A stretch of DNA of 64,000 nt from Vibrio zhanjiangensis (GCF_030161235.1 NZ_BSPW01000061.1:1-64000), one strand, 5' to 3'. Shown: positions 1-8,442, counted from the first letter of the stretch. A program made the numbers and translations. The notes: generated by a model from the sequence alone, not told the origin.

Positions 1-241
1 GAATGTAAGGATACGACAGAGTCGAATGGTATTTATCCCGTCAAGATCCCTCAGTAATGACATTCCTTTTTTATCAAGGTAATTTATATAACTGACATTT
101 ATGATTTGGCGTTGTCGTCTAGCCAGAAAGAGAGAACCTGTTTCAAGGAATTTCCTGTTACTAGACACAGAAATGTTTCGGTCGAGAGCAACCGCTAAGG
201 GACCGATGATTCTCACATGCTGACTTTGTAATGAGGTAAAG
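1..241. other. Gene-free left edge, upstream of C58 protease gene
   Basis: No reading frame of convincing length or composition is visible. The stretch is AT-rich and presumably carries the promoter and leader of the downstream protease gene, whose ribosome binding site is the aggt at the end of this segment. No tRNA, integrase or transposase remnant is visible at the window edge. Confidence 0.4.
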
Positions 242-1789
242 ATGACAATAAATTACAACTCCATTGGCGATATTCACAATTCTCTTGGACATGCCAAAGA
301 TATGAGTCAAGAGGTTAGAGTTAAGAATGGAAAAGCATACCTTAAAGATAAAAAAGCGTCCTTTCCTTTCGTCGTTTCACGAGCAAGAAATCGGCATAGA
401 AACGATTGTAAAAAATTGCTTATCAGTACACTAGCTAAACACCATAAGATGACAGAGCAGGATGCCGAAATAGTATTGAATGGTGTTTTAGCTGATCAAA
501 AAACAGTTCGAGTGGGCGATGTCAAGGCGCTAAACGAATACGTTATGACCTCTAGTCTATCTGGCTTGTTCGAACAGCAAAAAGAGCAAATACAGAAAGA
601 GAAAAATGATTTGGTATCTCAGGGTACAGTCACGGCTGCAAAAAACGAGTTAGATAAAGGTACTTTTACAAAATCTATGTTAGCTAAGTATCCACTAACA
701 CAAACTGATTTTGATACTTTAGTTAAAGAATCTATCGGGGAGAAAGCACTATGGGGAACTGAAGACAAAGGTCGAATTGAGCAAGCAATTAGTCGCTTTG
801 TAAATATGGATAAGCTCTACAGCGCCAGAAAAGAGACGATTAAGGCAGAAATTGATGGGTTAGCTTTTGCACGAAAGTCATCACTAGACCAAGCAAGTTT
901 AAGACAAAAAAACACGCTGACTAACTTCTTTGTTAGGGTTGGGCTGGCTAAAGTGGGTGAAGAGATTACATTAAACTCTTTGCATGAAGCCAATCAAAAA
1001 AGAAAGGCAAGGAATGCGGAGCGCAACGCAAATAACCCTCAAAAGCCCGCTAAAAAAGAAGTACAGAAAACCCATACTGACGATCCTACTATACCGAAAA
1101 GAACCAACTTTAGTAGGGCACTAGAAAAATTAGCAAATGCAGCAGCTGAGGAGCAGCGAGGTGACCAGCCCGCCCATTTAGATGAAATGAGAAAGCTGTT
1201 TACTAGTGGGTTACATTCTTCTTCCGGTGAATCAATGCTTAAGAAGAGTTATGGTGCAACAGGGCTAACACCTTGGACTCAAAATGGTATTTTAGAGAAG
1301 ATGTTCACCAATAAAGGTGGTGTTTGCTTTGGCTTGGCTGCTAAGTGGGGCAAGGATACTGCTATTAATGATTCTTTCTTTCAAAGTATGGAGTTGAAGA
1401 ATGGTCACAGAAATGGTTTGGACGAAGCGGTCTGTGTGTATGAAGGTCAACGTTTTGGTAAAGAGGAAGTGATCGTTCGCCTAGGTCTTATTGGAATTAA
1501 TACCGATAACATCGAAAGCAGAGGATTAAACTTCGATCAAGGTGAACTAAAAATACATGCTTTAAGGAAAAACTTTGCAGAGAGTGGTTCAGCGAGTGGA
1601 CATGCTGTAGCAACTTACTCTTGTTCCGAGCAAGGAAAGGAAAAGTATGCTTTCTTTGACCCAAATTATGGGGAAGTCACCTTTAAAGATAAAGAAAGCT
1701 TGGAGGTTTTCTCTAGAGACTTTGTCAATATTGTCTATCCACATTTACCTGCTCAAGGTAGCATCAACTGTGATGTATTTATCCGATAA
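242..1789 (+). CDS. YopT-like (C58 family) cysteine protease
   Basis: The C-terminal third carries all three elements of the YopT/C58 papain-like fold in order: nucleophile Cys362 in GGVCFGLAAKW, His454 in SGHAVAT, and Asp473 in FFDPNYGE. Known members (YopT, AvrPphB, LopT, toxin modules) cleave or modify host small GTPases or kinases. The 1-340 part is lysine-rich, mostly helical by composition and unassigned. There is no Sec signal peptide, so delivery would need a type III or VI route or a toxin scaffold, none of which is in this window. The start follows an aggt ribosome site. The gene is AT-rich and stands alone. Family assignment is firm; target, export and role are unknown. Confidence 0.85.
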   Translation: MTINYNSIGDIHNSLGHAKDMSQEVRVKNGKAYLKDKKASFPFVVSRARNRHRNDCKKLLISTLAKHHKMTEQDAEIVLNGVLADQKTVRVGDVKALNEYVMTSSLSGLFEQQKEQIQKEKNDLVSQGTVTAAKNELDKGTFTKSMLAKYPLTQTDFDTLVKESIGEKALWGTEDKGRIEQAISRFVNMDKLYSARKETIKAEIDGLAFARKSSLDQASLRQKNTLTNFFVRVGLAKVGEEITLNSLHEANQKRKARNAERNANNPQKPAKKEVQKTHTDDPTIPKRTNFSRALEKLANAAAEEQRGDQPAHLDEMRKLFTSGLHSSSGESMLKKSYGATGLTPWTQNGILEKMFTNKGGVCFGLAAKWGKDTAINDSFFQSMELKNGHRNGLDEAVCVYEGQRFGKEEVIVRLGLIGINTDNIESRGLNFDQGELKIHALRKNFAESGSASGHAVATYSCSEQGKEKYAFFDPNYGEVTFKDKESLEVFSRDFVNIVYPHLPAQGSINCDVFIR

Positions 1790-1811
1790 ACACTAAGTAT
1801 TAGTAGTAGTG

Positions 1812-1849
1812 GCACTCCTTTCATAACCGTAATATTATGCAAGGAGTGC
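1812..1849 (+). terminator. Stem-loop downstream of C58 protease gene
   Basis: A perfect 9-bp stem (GCACTCCTT at 1812-1820 with AAGGAGTGC at 1841-1849) and a 20-base loop lie 23 bases after the protease stop codon. The T-tract is weak, so it may be a poor terminator or a 3' stabilising hairpin. It lies between convergent genes. Confidence 0.35.
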
Positions 1850-1900
1850 TTATGAGTTATTTGATACCATAGAAGAACACTCAATATGGCATCGTCCTTC

Positions 1901-2413
1901 CTAGATATTAAATATATTTTTAATTGCGCTTTCTGCACAGGCTGTATCTAAGTGTCCACCCGGTGCGCCGCCCACGCCAATCGCTCCTATGATGACGTTG
2001 TTCATTTGAACCGGTACACCGCCTGCCAAAAATAGTAAGTTGTCATCCATGTTTTGCAATGGCTGAAGAATAGGTTTGTCGGCAATCAGATTCATTAGAT
2101 TTGCAGAAGATTGCTTCATACTGGCCACGGTAAAGGCTTTTTTACGTGAGCTTTCCAGAGTGTGAACACCTGCACCATCAGCTCGTAGTTGAGCTAGGAT
2201 GTTACCTGACAGGTCAACCACAGTTGCTGTGACTTTATAGCCATCAAGCTCACACTTATGCACGGCTTCCTTAACCAGCGAGAGTGCCGCTGTGGACGAA
2301 ATTTGATTAATGGAAACCGTTTGGTTTTTGTCTGCTGCTGCTGAGCTAAAAGATAGGGCAGCAGAGAACAGACCAAGAGCAGTAACTAGCGCGTTTTGTT
2401 TTAAGTTTTTCAT
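1901..2413 (-). CDS. Secreted HbpS/GlcG-like (DUF336) protein
   Basis: This 170-residue protein has a signal peptide (MKNLKQNALVTALGLFSAAL followed by an AAA cleavage region) and then the compact GlcG/HbpS fold. Family marks are the VVDLSGN segment, the KAFTVASM segment, and the glycine-rich end (GAIGVGGAPGGHLDTACAE). Relatives include Streptomyces HbpS, an extracellular haem binder that modulates a sensor kinase, and GlcG. The start at 2413 is chosen over an upstream ATG at 2431 because GGAG sits five bases before it and the signal peptide then begins cleanly. It is divergent from the response regulator/kinase pair, which suggests a sensory or haem-related role. Ligand is not determinable here. 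Confidence 0.8.
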   Translation of the reverse strand: MKNLKQNALVTALGLFSAALSFSSAAADKNQTVSINQISSTAALSLVKEAVHKCELDGYKVTATVVDLSGNILAQLRADGAGVHTLESSRKKAFTVASMKQSSANLMNLIADKPILQPLQNMDDNLLFLAGGVPVQMNNVIIGAIGVGGAPGGHLDTACAESAIKNIFNI

Positions 2414-2490
2414 AATGACTCCATCTAACACATTGTTGTTATCAACACAGTCAGACTACCAAGAGCACTATTACCAGAAGCTTGCCCAAA

Positions 2491-2508
2491 GATTACAAAA
2501 ATGTAATC
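2491..2508. promoter_or_regulatory. Candidate operator between hbpS-like gene and two-component genes
   Basis: A perfect inverted repeat, GATTACA-AAAA-TGTAATC, sits in the 162-bp divergent intergenic region, 67 bases before the response-regulator start. Its size and AT spacer fit a dimeric OmpR-family regulator site. The assignment to the adjacent regulator is inference. Confidence 0.4.
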
Positions 2509-2575
2509 TAGATGAAAATCACCAACTATTGTTGATAAAGTAGATTGATGCAAGCGCCATCAAAGTGAAAGGCTA

Positions 2576-3256
2576 ATGAAAATATTATTGATAGAAGATG
2601 ATGCTCACATCGCCCGTTTTCTGCTTAGCGGGTTCCAGCAAGAGGGGTGTACAGTAACCCATACGATAAATGGTGTGGACGGACTGCACGAAGCTAGCAC
2701 GGAATCTTACGACGTGATTATCCTAGATCTGATGTTACCGCTGAAAACAGGTTTTGAAGTACTCGAGCAGTACCGAGGCCAAGGGTATACCACACCAATT
2801 ATTATTCTTAGCGCAAAACATTCGGTGGAGGAAAGGGTTGTTGGGCTAAGAGCTGGTGCGGATGATTATTTAGTCAAGCCTTTCGCTTTCCCTGAGCTTT
2901 TAGCACGGTGTCAATCGCTCTTTCGCCGAGGGAAGCAAAGCTCACCCCAATCTTATGAGCTGAAATATTATGATCTGGTTTTGGATTTGATGAAACATTC
3001 ATTGGTGAGGGCGGGCAAGGCTATCGTGCTAAACCAGCGAGAGTTTGTATTGATGAAGCTTTTACTGGAGAACCCAGAGGTCGTGTTGTCAAAAACCGCG
3101 ATTTTAGAGCAAGTTTGGGGTCATCAGTTTGATCCTCAAACCAATGTGGTTGATGTGTTGGTGTGTCGCTTAAGAAGTAAAGTTGATAAGGGTTTTGACA
3201 AACCGCTGATTCACACACTGAGGGGAGTTGGCTATGTCCTCAAGTCGCAACATTAA
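2576..3256 (+). CDS. OmpR-family response regulator
   Basis: This 226-residue protein is a standard OmpR/PhoB regulator. The N-terminal receiver (about 1-115) has the acidic pair in IEDD, phosphoacceptor Asp51 in IILDLMLP and the conserved Lys in DDYLVKPF. The C-terminal winged helix (about 128-224) ends in VDVLVCRLRSKVDK and TLRGVGYVL. The ribosome site is aagg four bases upstream of ATG. The gene overlaps the kinase gene, so the two are translated together. It is divergent from the HbpS-like gene, which is a plausible target or accessory sensor. The signal is unknown. Confidence 0.93.
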   Translation: MKILLIEDDAHIARFLLSGFQQEGCTVTHTINGVDGLHEASTESYDVIILDLMLPLKTGFEVLEQYRGQGYTTPIIILSAKHSVEERVVGLRAGADDYLVKPFAFPELLARCQSLFRRGKQSSPQSYELKYYDLVLDLMKHSLVRAGKAIVLNQREFVLMKLLLENPEVVLSKTAILEQVWGHQFDPQTNVVDVLVCRLRSKVDKGFDKPLIHTLRGVGYVLKSQH

Positions 3257-4619
3257 GCAGGCACTGATTAGCGCTGAAAAAAAGTTATTACTGCGCTTTA
3301 TTGGTTTGCTTTTATTTTGTCTGCTACTGGTAGAGCTCGCTGTCGGCATGCTTTTTTTCTATGATCTTTATCGCGCTGAAACCAAGATACTTGCGTCTAT
3401 GGCCTCAGAATATCAGCGAATATTGAAATATGATTCTGCGCAGCGTTTAACTCATGTGCTGGAAGCAAACCCAGAACGTTTGATTGATAACAACATTAGC
3501 GTGTTTGTGACTGAAGCTAACAAACCAGATCAAGTAAAGCTTATCGTCGGAGATGAAATGCTTTCACCAGGCCTTGGTTCAAGGAAGCAGCAACAGGAGA
3601 ATAGAAATTGGATCGAACATTTCATTTTCAACCCTTATCTTGTTGTGCCAGTAAAAGGCGAGACACAAGATTTTTGGTTAGTGCTTGATAACCAAAAGCG
3701 TTACGTGATTGCGTTTGAAAACTGGATGACGACTGTGTATGCAATGCTTGTTATGTTAGTGATTACTTCAATTTTTACCCAGCGGATTATTCGCAATGCC
3801 ATGACCCCATTGGTGACATTAGGTACCTTATTGGAAAAGCTTCGTCAGGGTAAGTTAGACAATATAGACCCTATCAAGGCACCGCAAGGGCTAAGTCTTG
3901 TGAGTGCAAGCGTTCAAGAAGCCGTGACCAGTTTGCACCATACTACGACAGTGCTTAACACCACAGTTGATGCTATTGCCCATGATATTCGCACTCCATT
4001 ATCTCGAATTATATTGTCCTCTCAAACGGCTCTCATGAGTGAAGAAGATAGGGATGAGAGCCAGATAAAAGAGGCCTTAGCTGATTGCGCTGAACATGCG
4101 ATGCAGGCCAGCAATATGCTGACCGCATTGATGAAATTAAATGATGAGAGAGTGGGAAAGCGTGAGATAAAAAAGGTTTCGACCAATGTCAATCAGGTGG
4201 TAGAAAAGGTATCAAGCTGGTTTGAAGACGTCGCGGAACAAAAAAAGATTACCTTAGTGACAAACTCAGTTGAAGAGGTCGTGATTGAATCAGATCCAGA
4301 TAAGCTGACTCAAGTTTTAGTTAATTTAATGGACAATGCGATCAAATATACACCTCAAGGTGGCCAAGTCTCTGTTGGTATTGAAAAATCGTGTGATAAA
4401 GGTGTGACTATTCATGTGATTGATTCTGGAATTGGTATAGAGCCAAAATACCAAACATTAGTTTTTGAAAGGCTATATCGAGTTGATGCTAGCCGTAGCA
4501 ACACGCAAGGGTATGGGTTAGGGTTATCACTAGCTGCTGCTATGGTAGAAAACCTAGGAGGAAAAATAGAGCTATTTTCACAACTGGATCAGGGAAGTCG
4601 GTTTAGCATTATTTTATAA
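3234..4619 (+). CDS. Sensor histidine kinase partner
   Basis: A membrane histidine kinase of 461 residues. A first membrane helix lies near residues 18-45, then a periplasmic domain of about 115 residues, a second helix near 165-183 and a HAMP linker. The dimerisation domain has phospho-His250 in AIAHDIRTPLSRI. The ATPase domain has the N box (NLMDNAIKYTP), G1 (DSGIGI) and G2 (YGLGLSLA). ATG at 3234 is preferred over the upstream TTG at 3228 because AGGGGAG lies six bases before it. It overlaps the regulator's 3' end. The periplasmic domain resembles no named sensor I can recognise. Confidence 0.92.
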   Translation: MSSSRNIKQALISAEKKLLLRFIGLLLFCLLLVELAVGMLFFYDLYRAETKILASMASEYQRILKYDSAQRLTHVLEANPERLIDNNISVFVTEANKPDQVKLIVGDEMLSPGLGSRKQQQENRNWIEHFIFNPYLVVPVKGETQDFWLVLDNQKRYVIAFENWMTTVYAMLVMLVITSIFTQRIIRNAMTPLVTLGTLLEKLRQGKLDNIDPIKAPQGLSLVSASVQEAVTSLHHTTTVLNTTVDAIAHDIRTPLSRIILSSQTALMSEEDRDESQIKEALADCAEHAMQASNMLTALMKLNDERVGKREIKKVSTNVNQVVEKVSSWFEDVAEQKKITLVTNSVEEVVIESDPDKLTQVLVNLMDNAIKYTPQGGQVSVGIEKSCDKGVTIHVIDSGIGIEPKYQTLVFERLYRVDASRSNTQGYGLGLSLAAAMVENLGGKIELFSQLDQGSRFSIIL

Positions 4620-4729
4620 TTTTTAGTCGTAAATAAATCGTCAAACTAATTATTATTTACTCACCTTATTTACTTGGTTAGGATTGCCATCGGTTGGTTA
4701 TATTAATGCAATTTTCTGGAGGTTATATT

Positions 4730-5101
4730 ATGCTCAAAAAATTATTATTCATATCTTTTTTACTTCCATGTTTGGCTTTTGCAAACGAGGGGGCTTTGGA
4801 AAGCTCAAATACGGACAGTGTGAGCTCTTCTGAGACTTTAATTCCTGGTGGGTGGAGTGAGTTTCGCACAACATTAACTCGTGATGACTACAGTATCTTT
4901 TATCAAGCATTGGGGGGCTTGGTCGGCGTTTCATACTCACCGTTTGCGGTCTCATCAAGTGTTACTGCAGGAATGAGCTATAAATTTATTTGTAATGCAC
5001 AGGCAACATACCCAAATGCGCCAATTTATGCTGCTGTAGTTGAGGTGTACCATCCGATAAATGGCATACCAGAACTCGTTTCTATTAATGAAATAAACTA
5101 A
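4730..5101 (+). CDS. Small secreted protein, possible cystatin-like fold
   Basis: A 123-residue protein with a clear signal peptide (MLKKLLFISFLLPCLAFA, cleavage before NEG). The mature part has an N-terminal PGGW, a central SSVTAG that resembles the QVVAG loop of cystatins, and YKFICNA with VYHPINGIPE near the end. That order (Gly-Gly near the N-terminus, VxAG hairpin, beta strands) recalls cystatin-type cysteine protease inhibitors, but this is a motif-level inference. ATG at 4730 is chosen because GGAGG precedes it and the signal peptide begins there. It stands alone and is convergent with aerolysin. Confidence 0.65.
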   Translation: MLKKLLFISFLLPCLAFANEGALESSNTDSVSSSETLIPGGWSEFRTTLTRDDYSIFYQALGGLVGVSYSPFAVSSSVTAGMSYKFICNAQATYPNAPIYAAVVEVYHPINGIPELVSINEIN

Positions 5102-5249
5102 AGTTAATCTTATATAATATTTAAAATATCAAATTTACATATTTATATTGGTGTGTGTTTTATATTTAAATTCATATTGGTTTTGTTGGTTGTTAATTTT
5201 TAAAAAACGGCTAACTGACAATATAGTACAATATTAACGCTCAGTTAGA

Positions 5250-5278
5250 ACACACGGAAATCAATATTTTCCGTGTGT
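5250..5278. terminator. Bidirectional stem-loop between convergent genes
   Basis: An 11-bp perfect stem (ACACACGGAAA at 5250-5260 with TTTCCGTGTGT at 5268-5278) lies between the 3' ends of the small secreted protein gene and the aerolysin gene. T-tracts are poor on both sides, so its efficiency is uncertain. Confidence 0.5.
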
Positions 5279-5289
5279 CCTAGTTTGAT

Positions 5290-6753
5290 TTAGTTGATTG
5301 GGGTTATAGTCATCTCGGCATTAGTAAAGCCAAGTAATTCAAGCTCTTGCTTGTTGAAGTTACTTGATACTTCAAGATTACCCACTCTCTGTGTCGGTAT
5401 GCTAGGATTGATCAAACTCGCTCTTGTGATCGATCTCGCTTGGCCTATTTCTATACTCCCAGCGAACTGAGATTCCGCATAAAAGTCTCCAGACACATAC
5501 GAATAGAAGGGTCTTAAACTGGCTCCAGCAGCATACTGTATATTGTCAAGACCATATTCGTCGATTGCCCAGCTCCAGTCCCACCATTTTACTTCGCCAG
5601 GAATGTAGCGGTGATCCCATTGATAATGAAGATCTTCACCATGCTCACTGGCTCGGCCCATAGTAAAGGTATGAGGGTGATTGGGTCGGTTTTCTGGGTG
5701 ACTAGACCATGCATTTCCACTCCAGCGTAAAAAGCCATTCAATTCGACGTCGTAGCTAATGTTTGCCCCAAAACGATAGGGGTAAGAAATGCTTGAGCGA
5801 TACAGTTCGACTCGAATTGGAATTTCAGAATTTGCTGGCACTGTGGGTCTGGCTTGAAGCATGACATGTTCACTATTTGCTCCCCCATTGGTACTGGCAA
5901 AGCTTTGATGAGCTTCAAGGCTAATGGTGAGTTTAGTGTCGCCGACCAGAGGCCACTTAAAGGTGTTTTCCGTGGTGACTCTTTGAGCAAAACCGAAGCT
6001 GTGCGATTTTGACCAGTTGGTTGACTCATCGACTTTTAGATCGACCACCACTTGCTGGGGAATATCAGTGTGGTTTCTGGCAACTGCAGTGATAGTTTTC
6101 AATAGTTCTCGTTCTGATTCAGTGACAGTTCCGTGCCAAAAGTCGTCTTTATTGAGAGTATAAGCGAAGTTGTCTACGGTGATTTTAGTTTTTTCATTGC
6201 AGCGATAGCCATTGCAGGTACCCTTGTTATTTCCTTGAATTACCCAACCTTCACCTTCACGCCTTATGTCCATGTCTTCACCAACATACTGACTGTGGTT
6301 GCCCCCGACCCATGCATAACCGAGATAATGTGCCAGATAACTCAGTGGTCTGACAAAGTGTTCTTGATTAGTGACGAGTTGATACTGAATCTCGAGTTCG
6401 CTACCTTCGTTGATGGATTTGGAATCGTAATGTGGGATGCCTGATATGGCCTGTTTGGGATAGCACCAAGTTTGACTATTTTGCAGGTCCTGCTTTATTT
6501 GGCCATAGTAGCCTGGTCCCATAATGACCCAATTATTCTCTAGCCCAGTGATTTGCCACTGACCCATTCGAGCAACAAGATAGTCCTTGTGTTGTGCTGC
6601 TTCGAAGCGATTTATGGGACGATACCCTGATCGGCAAGTGTCTTCACCGAGAGTATCGATGACTAGCTGATCTGGATATATTTTTGCCTGTACGCTTGCT
6701 ACTGAGATAGTGAAGATAGCAAGAGATAACACAGGCGTTTTCACGATAGACAT
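5290..6753 (-). CDS. aerA: Aerolysin (pore-forming toxin precursor)
   Basis: A 487-residue protein that aligns along its whole length with Aeromonas proaerolysin (about 490 residues). It has a signal peptide (cut after VQA), then KIYPDQL, NWVIMGPGYYG, LGYAWVGGNHSQYVG, FKWPLVGDTKL, RPTVPANSEIPI, FLRWSGNAW and RYIPGEVKWWDWSW. The two aerolysin disulfide pairs appear conserved (CRSGY with TWCYP; GTCNGYRC). The tryptophan-rich GEVKWWDW segment corresponds to the GPI-glycan receptor region. The loop before the C-terminal propeptide is shorter than in Aeromonas but keeps several arginines where activation cleavage would occur. Known aerolysins are secreted, bind GPI-anchored proteins and form heptameric pores. 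AAGGGG precedes the ATG. It lies 216 bases downstream of the ToxR-like pair on the same strand. Confidence 0.95.
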   Translation of the reverse strand: MSIVKTPVLSLAIFTISVASVQAKIYPDQLVIDTLGEDTCRSGYRPINRFEAAQHKDYLVARMGQWQITGLENNWVIMGPGYYGQIKQDLQNSQTWCYPKQAISGIPHYDSKSINEGSELEIQYQLVTNQEHFVRPLSYLAHYLGYAWVGGNHSQYVGEDMDIRREGEGWVIQGNNKGTCNGYRCNEKTKITVDNFAYTLNKDDFWHGTVTESERELLKTITAVARNHTDIPQQVVVDLKVDESTNWSKSHSFGFAQRVTTENTFKWPLVGDTKLTISLEAHQSFASTNGGANSEHVMLQARPTVPANSEIPIRVELYRSSISYPYRFGANISYDVELNGFLRWSGNAWSSHPENRPNHPHTFTMGRASEHGEDLHYQWDHRYIPGEVKWWDWSWAIDEYGLDNIQYAAGASLRPFYSYVSGDFYAESQFAGSIEIGQARSITRASLINPSIPTQRVGNLEVSSNFNKQELELLGFTNAEMTITPIN

Positions 6754-6969
6754 AGATGTTCCCCTTCATGTCTGGTGGTATGTGAGGCTGTGTGCTGTGT
6801 TAATTTTTTGTTAACTCAGGCCGGCTACCTTTCCACAGTTAGCAATAATGGGGTATTGAAAAGAATTGAATTTTATTCCTTATATTAATCATCTAGTTAT
6901 GCTGACTTTTTTATTCTCATGGTGAGGGTGTTGAATTTTTCGTCGTGAATACTGGATATCGTACAGAAT
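6754..6969 (-). promoter_or_regulatory. Probable aerolysin promoter region
   Basis: This 216-base AT-rich gap separates the regulator-partner gene from aerolysin, all on the minus strand. It is the natural place for the aerolysin promoter. I cannot assign a single -10/-35 pair with confidence, and no strong hairpin is visible. Confidence 0.35.
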
Positions 6970-7431
6970 TCAGCGTTTGGCTAATAGCTTGGCTCGCCCA
7001 TCCGGTCTTTCTCGGATAATAATGTAATCTTGTCCAGTATAAAGAATATCAATATCTATAGAGTAGGGGTCGTTATTGAGCAGAAGGTAAGGCGAAATTA
7101 CGGCATCATCCATAACTGGAGTGAGATTCTGTACTGATACTAAGCTTAGACTTCCTGAGACAGAGAAACCATATTGGTTAAACGATAGAGCTTTACCTGC
7201 GAAGCGGATTACCACCGGTTCTTTCATAGAACTGTCTTGTATTGAAGCGAGATGGATGACGTGATTATTGTCAATTCGGGTTAGACCATCTGAACGAAAG
7301 ATGTGCTGGTCATCTTGGATACGTAACTCACTATATTGGTAATGATTGCCCTCAATCTGATTTGACCATGGTAGAGCGAGTACAAAAATAAATAGAGCGA
7401 TGGAGCAAGTAACTGAAATATAGGGGGTCAT
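6970..7431 (-). CDS. ToxS/VtrC-like periplasmic partner of membrane regulator
   Basis: A 153-residue protein with an N-terminal membrane helix (about residues 5-24, ISVTCSIALFIFVLALPW) and a beta-rich periplasmic domain. Its ATG overlaps the stop of the upstream ToxR-like gene (ATGA at 7428-7431), so they are translationally coupled. Size, topology and coupling match ToxS, TcpH and VtrC, small partners that stabilise or complete the sensing domain of a ToxR-type regulator. Sequence resemblance by eye is weak, as is usual for this fast-evolving class. Which subtype it is, and what it binds, cannot be decided here. Confidence 0.65.
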   Translation of the reverse strand: MTPYISVTCSIALFIFVLALPWSNQIEGNHYQYSELRIQDDQHIFRSDGLTRIDNNHVIHLASIQDSSMKEPVVIRFAGKALSFNQYGFSVSGSLSLVSVQNLTPVMDDAVISPYLLLNNDPYSIDIDILYTGQDYIIIRERPDGRAKLLAKR

Positions 7432-8174
7432 GACTGATTTTCCTTTATAAAAGCAGCGACATGCTTTGACAGTAGATTTAGCTGACCGTGAGAATAAGAA
7501 ATATTGATTGAGCGGCGCTTATCCTTATCCATCAATGAGAGCTCTGTATATTGGTCGCCTTGTTCGAGGTATGCCACGCAGTGGCATTGGTACTGGGACA
7601 ATAGCTGAAGAAGCTGTGGGTCTAGCTGGGTATGTTGAGCGTAAATTATCTCAATGTTACCGACTTTTTGTGATGTAAGTAAGTGGTTACTATTTAATTC
7701 GTTCCAATTCCAGCCATAGTACTTACTTAACGCCAATAGGCCTGCGGCAAATAAGAAGCACAAGGTCGTGATATAACACTTGTTAGCCCGGTAGCGACAA
7801 ACATTTATCCTAGATTTGTTTGTTCTTACGGATTTAGCTCTAGGAGGTAAATCTGCATGATGATCTTGTGATGGGGGTGTGTCATAGCGAATGGCGTTGG
7901 TGACCAATCGATAGCCTACTTTTGGTACTGTGACTATTGGTGAATCTTTTGTACCGAGTTTAATGAGTGCTAGTCTCAACGCACTGATGCTTTTAGCCAG
8001 AGACGTGTCACCAATATATTGATTACCCCAAGCGTGTTGAATGATGTCACTTTTCTGTACGACATCAGGAGAATGGTTGAGTAAAACTTCTAGGACTTGA
8101 GCCTCTCGGTAGCCAATCTTAGTGGTTAAATGATGGTTTGAGAGCTTGTTGCTAACTGAGTTAAATAAAATCAT
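7428..8174 (-). CDS. ToxR/VtrA-like membrane-bound transcription regulator
   Basis: A 248-residue protein with an N-terminal OmpR-type winged helix (about 5-92) that starts inside the cytoplasm without a receiver domain. It has IGYREAQVLEVLL, the VVQKSDIIQHAWG segment, SLAKSISALRLAL and PIVTVPKVGYRLV. A linker is followed by one membrane helix (about 133-150) and a periplasmic domain of about 95 residues with a CHC pair. This is the ToxR/TcpP/CadC/VtrA layout. Length (248) and partner length (153) are close to VtrA/VtrC, the bile-salt sensor of V. parahaemolyticus. Aerolysin is the next gene on the strand and an obvious candidate target, by position only. Confidence 0.85.
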   Translation of the reverse strand: MILFNSVSNKLSNHHLTTKIGYREAQVLEVLLNHSPDVVQKSDIIQHAWGNQYIGDTSLAKSISALRLALIKLGTKDSPIVTVPKVGYRLVTNAIRYDTPPSQDHHADLPPRAKSVRTNKSRINVCRYRANKCYITTLCFLFAAGLLALSKYYGWNWNELNSNHLLTSQKVGNIEIIYAQHTQLDPQLLQLLSQYQCHCVAYLEQGDQYTELSLMDKDKRRSINISYSHGQLNLLSKHVAAFIKENQS

Positions 8175-8442
8175 ATCATTAGGTTTACACAGTGATTCTA
8201 ACTTTCATTGGTCATCACCAATGAATGGCTAAGACAAGGTAAGTACATGAATGCACTAAGATCAATTTGAGAATACCAGTCTTTGAGGCGGCAAAACCCA
8301 TTTGTGTGACCTTAGCTAATAATACGTACGTGAGTGTGTATTTTTTGCGGTGATATTTCAGTATCTCTCACTCAGATTATGGATCTGTCGGATTATTTCT
8401 GTCCTATATTAAATGAGTAAGATGTTATTTGCGGGGTAATAT

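Noticed and set aside
5739..6444. Alternative frames inside the aerolysin gene
   Set aside because: They are shadows of a well-conserved gene on the minus strand.
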